This document shows positions 61,857 through 64,000 of a stretch of 64,000 nt of DNA, piece by piece. Below the pieces are notes generated by a model that saw only the letters and a program-made list of their open reading frames with translations, was not told the origin of the DNA and did no database searches. A program made the position numbers and the translations under genes. Every line of letters begins with the position of its first letter. Positions within the stretch are counted from its first letter, which is position 1. Origin of the DNA: Pseudomonas nabeulensis (GTDB taxonomy: Bacteria; Pseudomonadota; Gammaproteobacteria; Pseudomonadales; Pseudomonadaceae); assembly GCF_004682045.1 (NCBI RefSeq), contig NZ_QUZT01000002.1:1-64000 (forward strand), given 5' to 3'.

Positions 61857-62744
61857 ATGCGCCGCCTGCTCACCGGCTGTCTGGTCACCCTGCTGCTGTT
61901 GCTCAACACCCTGGTCCTGATCGGGCCGTTGATGGTATTCGCTCTGCTCAAGCTGGTCGCCCCCGGCCGCTCGCGCGACTACATGTCGTGGGCGGTGATG
62001 TGGATCGCCGAGACCTGGGCCGAGATCGACAAACTGATCTTCGCCCTGTGCATCCCCACCCAATGGGATATTCGCGGCGGCGACGACCTGCGGGGCGACA
62101 CGTCTTACCTGGTGATCAGCAACCACCAATCCTGGGTGGATATCCCGGCGCTGATCCAGGCGCTCAACCGCCGCACACCGTTCTTCAAATTCTTCCTGAA
62201 AAAAGAGCTGATCTGGGTGCCGTTCCTCGGCCTGGCCTGGTGGGCGCTGGATTACCCGTTCATGAAGCGCTATAGCAAGGCGTTCCTGGCCAAGCACCCG
62301 GAATTGGCGGGGCAGGATTTGAAGATCACCAAAGAAGCCTGCGAGCTGTTCAAGCGCCAGCCGGTGACCGTGGTCAACTACCTGGAAGGCACGCGCTTCA
62401 GCGAGGCCAAGCGCAAGCAGCAGGATTCACCGTTCACGCGGTTGCTCAAGCCCAAGGCGGGCGGCGTGGCGTTTGTATTGGCGGCGATGGGCGAGCAGTT
62501 GGACGCGATCCTTGACGTCACCGTGGTGTATCCACAGGACAAGATCCCAGGGTTCTGGGACTTGATCAGCGGCGCGGTGCCGAGGGTAATCATCGATATC
62601 CGCACCCGGGAGCTGGACCCGGCGTTGTGGCAGGGGGATTACGAGAATGATCCGGCATTCCGCCAGACCGTCCAGAACTGGGTGAACCAGCTCTGGAACG
62701 AGAAGGACGCGCGCATCGAACAACTGCGCGCGGAGCGGACTTAA
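61857..62744 (+). CDS. 1-acyl-glycerol-phosphate-type acyltransferase (PlsC superfamily)
   Basis: 295 residues from the ATG at 61857, six bases after AAGAG. An N-terminal membrane anchor (LVTLLLLLNTLVLIGPLMVF) is followed by the PlsC-type active site: the H-x4-D motif in NHQSWVDIP and the EGTR glycerolipid motif in YLEGTRFSE. It resembles YihG/LCLAT-like acyltransferases, which act on lysophospholipids. The lipid substrate is not shown by the sequence. It is divergent from the retropepsin gene, and its stop overlaps the end of the convergent DUF2780 gene by four bases. Confidence 0.88.
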   Translation: MRRLLTGCLVTLLLLLNTLVLIGPLMVFALLKLVAPGRSRDYMSWAVMWIAETWAEIDKLIFALCIPTQWDIRGGDDLRGDTSYLVISNHQSWVDIPALIQALNRRTPFFKFFLKKELIWVPFLGLAWWALDYPFMKRYSKAFLAKHPELAGQDLKITKEACELFKRQPVTVVNYLEGTRFSEAKRKQQDSPFTRLLKPKAGGVAFVLAAMGEQLDAILDVTVVYPQDKIPGFWDLISGAVPRVIIDIRTRELDPALWQGDYENDPAFRQTVQNWVNQLWNEKDARIEQLRAERT

Positions 62745-63310
62745 CCGCCGGTGCCCCAGGCCTGGGCCAGCTTGCCCAGCACGGAGGTGCTGGCGCCCTG
62801 GCTGCCCAGGTATTGCAGGATCACCGGCGCAAACTGGCCGACCATCCCACTGTCCATGCCCAGCGCACTGAACGCCGTGTTCAGGTCGTTGGTGCTTTTC
62901 ACATTACCCAGCAGGCCATCCAGGCCGCTGGTCTTGCTGCCGCCGCTCTGGCCAAGCATGCCGCTCAAGGCGCCGAGGCTGCCCAGGGAGTTGCTGCCCG
63001 ACAGCTGATCCAGGCCCGGCACGCTTTTACCCAATTGCGAATAGTCGCTGCCGCTCAGTTGGTTCTTGGCCAGACCGAGCATGGCGCCCGTGCCGCCGAC
63101 GGCTTGTTCGGGGGTGACGTTCAGCTGTGAGGTCAGGGCGCTGAGCAGACCAGCGGTCTGGGAGCTGGGCGCCGCTGCTGCCGCCTTGTTGTTGCCCTGG
63201 GCGCCGGAAACGGCATTGGCCACGTCACCCAGGCTGAAACCTGCGGCAAACACCGGGCCGGCGGCCACGCTCAGCAGGCAGGACAGGGCAAAACCGCGTG
63301 AAATCTTCAT
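62741..63310 (-). CDS. DUF2780 exported protein (VcgC/VcgE-like)
   Basis: 189 residues from the ATG at 63310 (GAGG upstream; a TTG one codon earlier is also open). A signal peptide (KISRGFALSCLLSVAAGPVFAA) is followed by a Gly/Ser/Ala/Leu-rich body with repeated LGSLGALSGMLGQSGG-type segments and C-terminal NTAFSALGMDSGMVGQFAPV. This is the DUF2780 layout. The function is unknown. It converges on the acyltransferase gene with 4 overlapping bases, so the two 3' ends are antisense to each other. Confidence 0.85.
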   Translation of the reverse strand: MKISRGFALSCLLSVAAGPVFAAGFSLGDVANAVSGAQGNNKAAAAAPSSQTAGLLSALTSQLNVTPEQAVGGTGAMLGLAKNQLSGSDYSQLGKSVPGLDQLSGSNSLGSLGALSGMLGQSGGSKTSGLDGLLGNVKSTNDLNTAFSALGMDSGMVGQFAPVILQYLGSQGASTSVLGKLAQAWGTGG

Positions 63311-63462
63311 CAAAATAACCTCTGAAAGTAGGCGCTAAAAGCAGGGGTTTGACTGACAGTTCCAAAGGATTGTTCCCACACCAAGTTTAGTTCAGATATT
63401 CACTGCATCCGAATCGACTGCCCCTGCGTATATCCAGCATGCGCCGCCGGGAGTTGGATGGA

Positions 63463-64000
63463 ATGAATGCCAGAGCTGAACTACCCTCTGCCTACCGTGC
63501 GCAGTCCCGTCGCCCTCGTTCGAGTGCTTGGAGAGGCCCTATTTCGATCAACGATGCTGACCCATTGCGGCCGTTACTGGCCCAATGCGCCCTGGGCAAC
63601 CGCCAGGCGTTCGAAACCCTCTACCGCAGCGTCTCGCCGCGCTTGCACGGTGTGGCGCTGCGCTTCATGGGCCGTGCGGACCTGGCCGAAGAGGTGCTGC
63701 AAGAAGCCTTCGTGCGCATCTGGTACAACGCAGCACGCTATGAGGCGCACCTGGCGGCGCCGATGACCTGGATGGTCAACATCACCCGCAACCTGGCCAT
63801 CGACCAACTGCGCAAGCACCGCGAACAGCCGCTGGCCGACGGCCAACAGGATGCCATGATCGACGATGCCCCCAGCGCCCTCGACCTGCTCGACCACCAG
63901 CGCGAAGCCCACGCCTTGAATCGCTGCCTGGACACCCTGGATGGCATGCAGCGCCGCTCGATCACCGTGGCCTACTTCCAGGGCCTCTCCTGCTCGGAGT
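63463..64000 (+). CDS. ECF-family sigma factor, cut by the window end
   Basis: The frame runs open from upstream through the window edge (about 179 residues visible). It has sigma region 2: NRQAFETLYRSVSPRLHGVA, the RFMGRADLAEEVLQEAFVRI helix and the ITRNLAIDQLRK -10 segment; region 4 begins with HALNRCLDTLDGMQRRSITV then AYFQGLSCSE before the edge. The true start is unclear: ATG 63463 or 63439 are possible, though family members tend to begin close to the NDADPLRPLLAQ segment at about 63550. An anti-sigma gene is expected just beyond the window. Confidence 0.85.
   Translation, partial: MNARAELPSAYRAQSRRPRSSAWRGPISINDADPLRPLLAQCALGNRQAFETLYRSVSPRLHGVALRFMGRADLAEEVLQEAFVRIWYNAARYEAHLAAPMTWMVNITRNLAIDQLRKHREQPLADGQQDAMIDDAPSALDLLDHQREAHALNRCLDTLDGMQRRSITVAYFQGLSCSE

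Overview
This window is a stretch of chromosomal core and near-core genome from a Pseudomonas of the P. fluorescens group. Three things point there. Many adjacencies match gene order I remember from P. aeruginosa and P. putida: plsY-tsaD-rpsU-dnaG-rpoD-rmcA, pqqFABCDE, bioBFHCD, fiuIRA and creBCD. The coding sequence is GC-rich with strong third-position bias. The gaps are littered with paired GGGGGCTTGCCCCC palindromes (REPINs), typical of SBW25-like P. fluorescens. I see no prophage, insertion sequence, integrase or CRISPR array.

Layout. 0-3 kb: folK/folB, plsY and tsaD. 2.8-7.4 kb: the macromolecular synthesis operon rpsU-dnaG-rpoD, without a yqeY gene between rpsU and dnaG. 7.4-11.3 kb: the c-di-GMP enzyme RmcA, with a tRNA-Ile2(CAU) whose -10 box overlaps the rmcA stop codon. 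11.3-17.5 kb: a GABA-type permease, a VOC protein, LysR and Lrp regulators, and the lysine monooxygenase/amidase pair davB-davA (lysine to 5-aminovalerate). 17.5-23.2 kb: the complete PQQ cofactor cluster pqqFABCDE, with an attenuator-like hairpin after the precursor peptide gene. 23.2-26 kb: a Pmp3-type peptide, a class III aminotransferase and a divergent LysR regulator. 26-33.3 kb: three paralogous long acyl-CoA dehydrogenases and a membrane diguanylate cyclase; a PsrA-type operator lies upstream of the last dehydrogenase. 33.6-39.4 kb: an orphan flagellar-rod-like small protein, the biotin operon bioBFHCD, and divergent comF, with a strong BirA operator between them.

39.4-47.6 kb: a ModE-like regulator, a Tat-exported PhoX phosphatase, SrkA kinase, RarD transporter, GcvR and malate synthase G. 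47.7-51.1 kb: a single-domain response regulator divergent from a cyclic-nucleotide/CBS/DUF294 protein that overlaps a DEDDh exonuclease gene. 51.2-56.7 kb: a FecI/FecR/TonB-receptor iron-uptake module (fiuIRA-like) with a PepSY membrane protein and a 60-residue partner. 56.8-62.7 kb: a GST, creD-creC-creB, a periplasmic retropepsin-like protein and a membrane acyltransferase. 62.7-64 kb: a DUF2780 exported protein and an ECF sigma factor cut by the window edge.

No clearly new multi-gene system stands out. The most useful leads are regulatory: the BirA operator inside the comF 5' end, the PsrA box, the inverted repeats upstream of glcB and of the DUF294 operon, a 15-bp-spaced direct repeat upstream of a LysR gene, an unusual REP-arm variant present three times, and a 10-copy AAAGC microsatellite abutting a REPIN upstream of rarD. 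All identifications come from reading the sequence and from memory of families; no database search was run.
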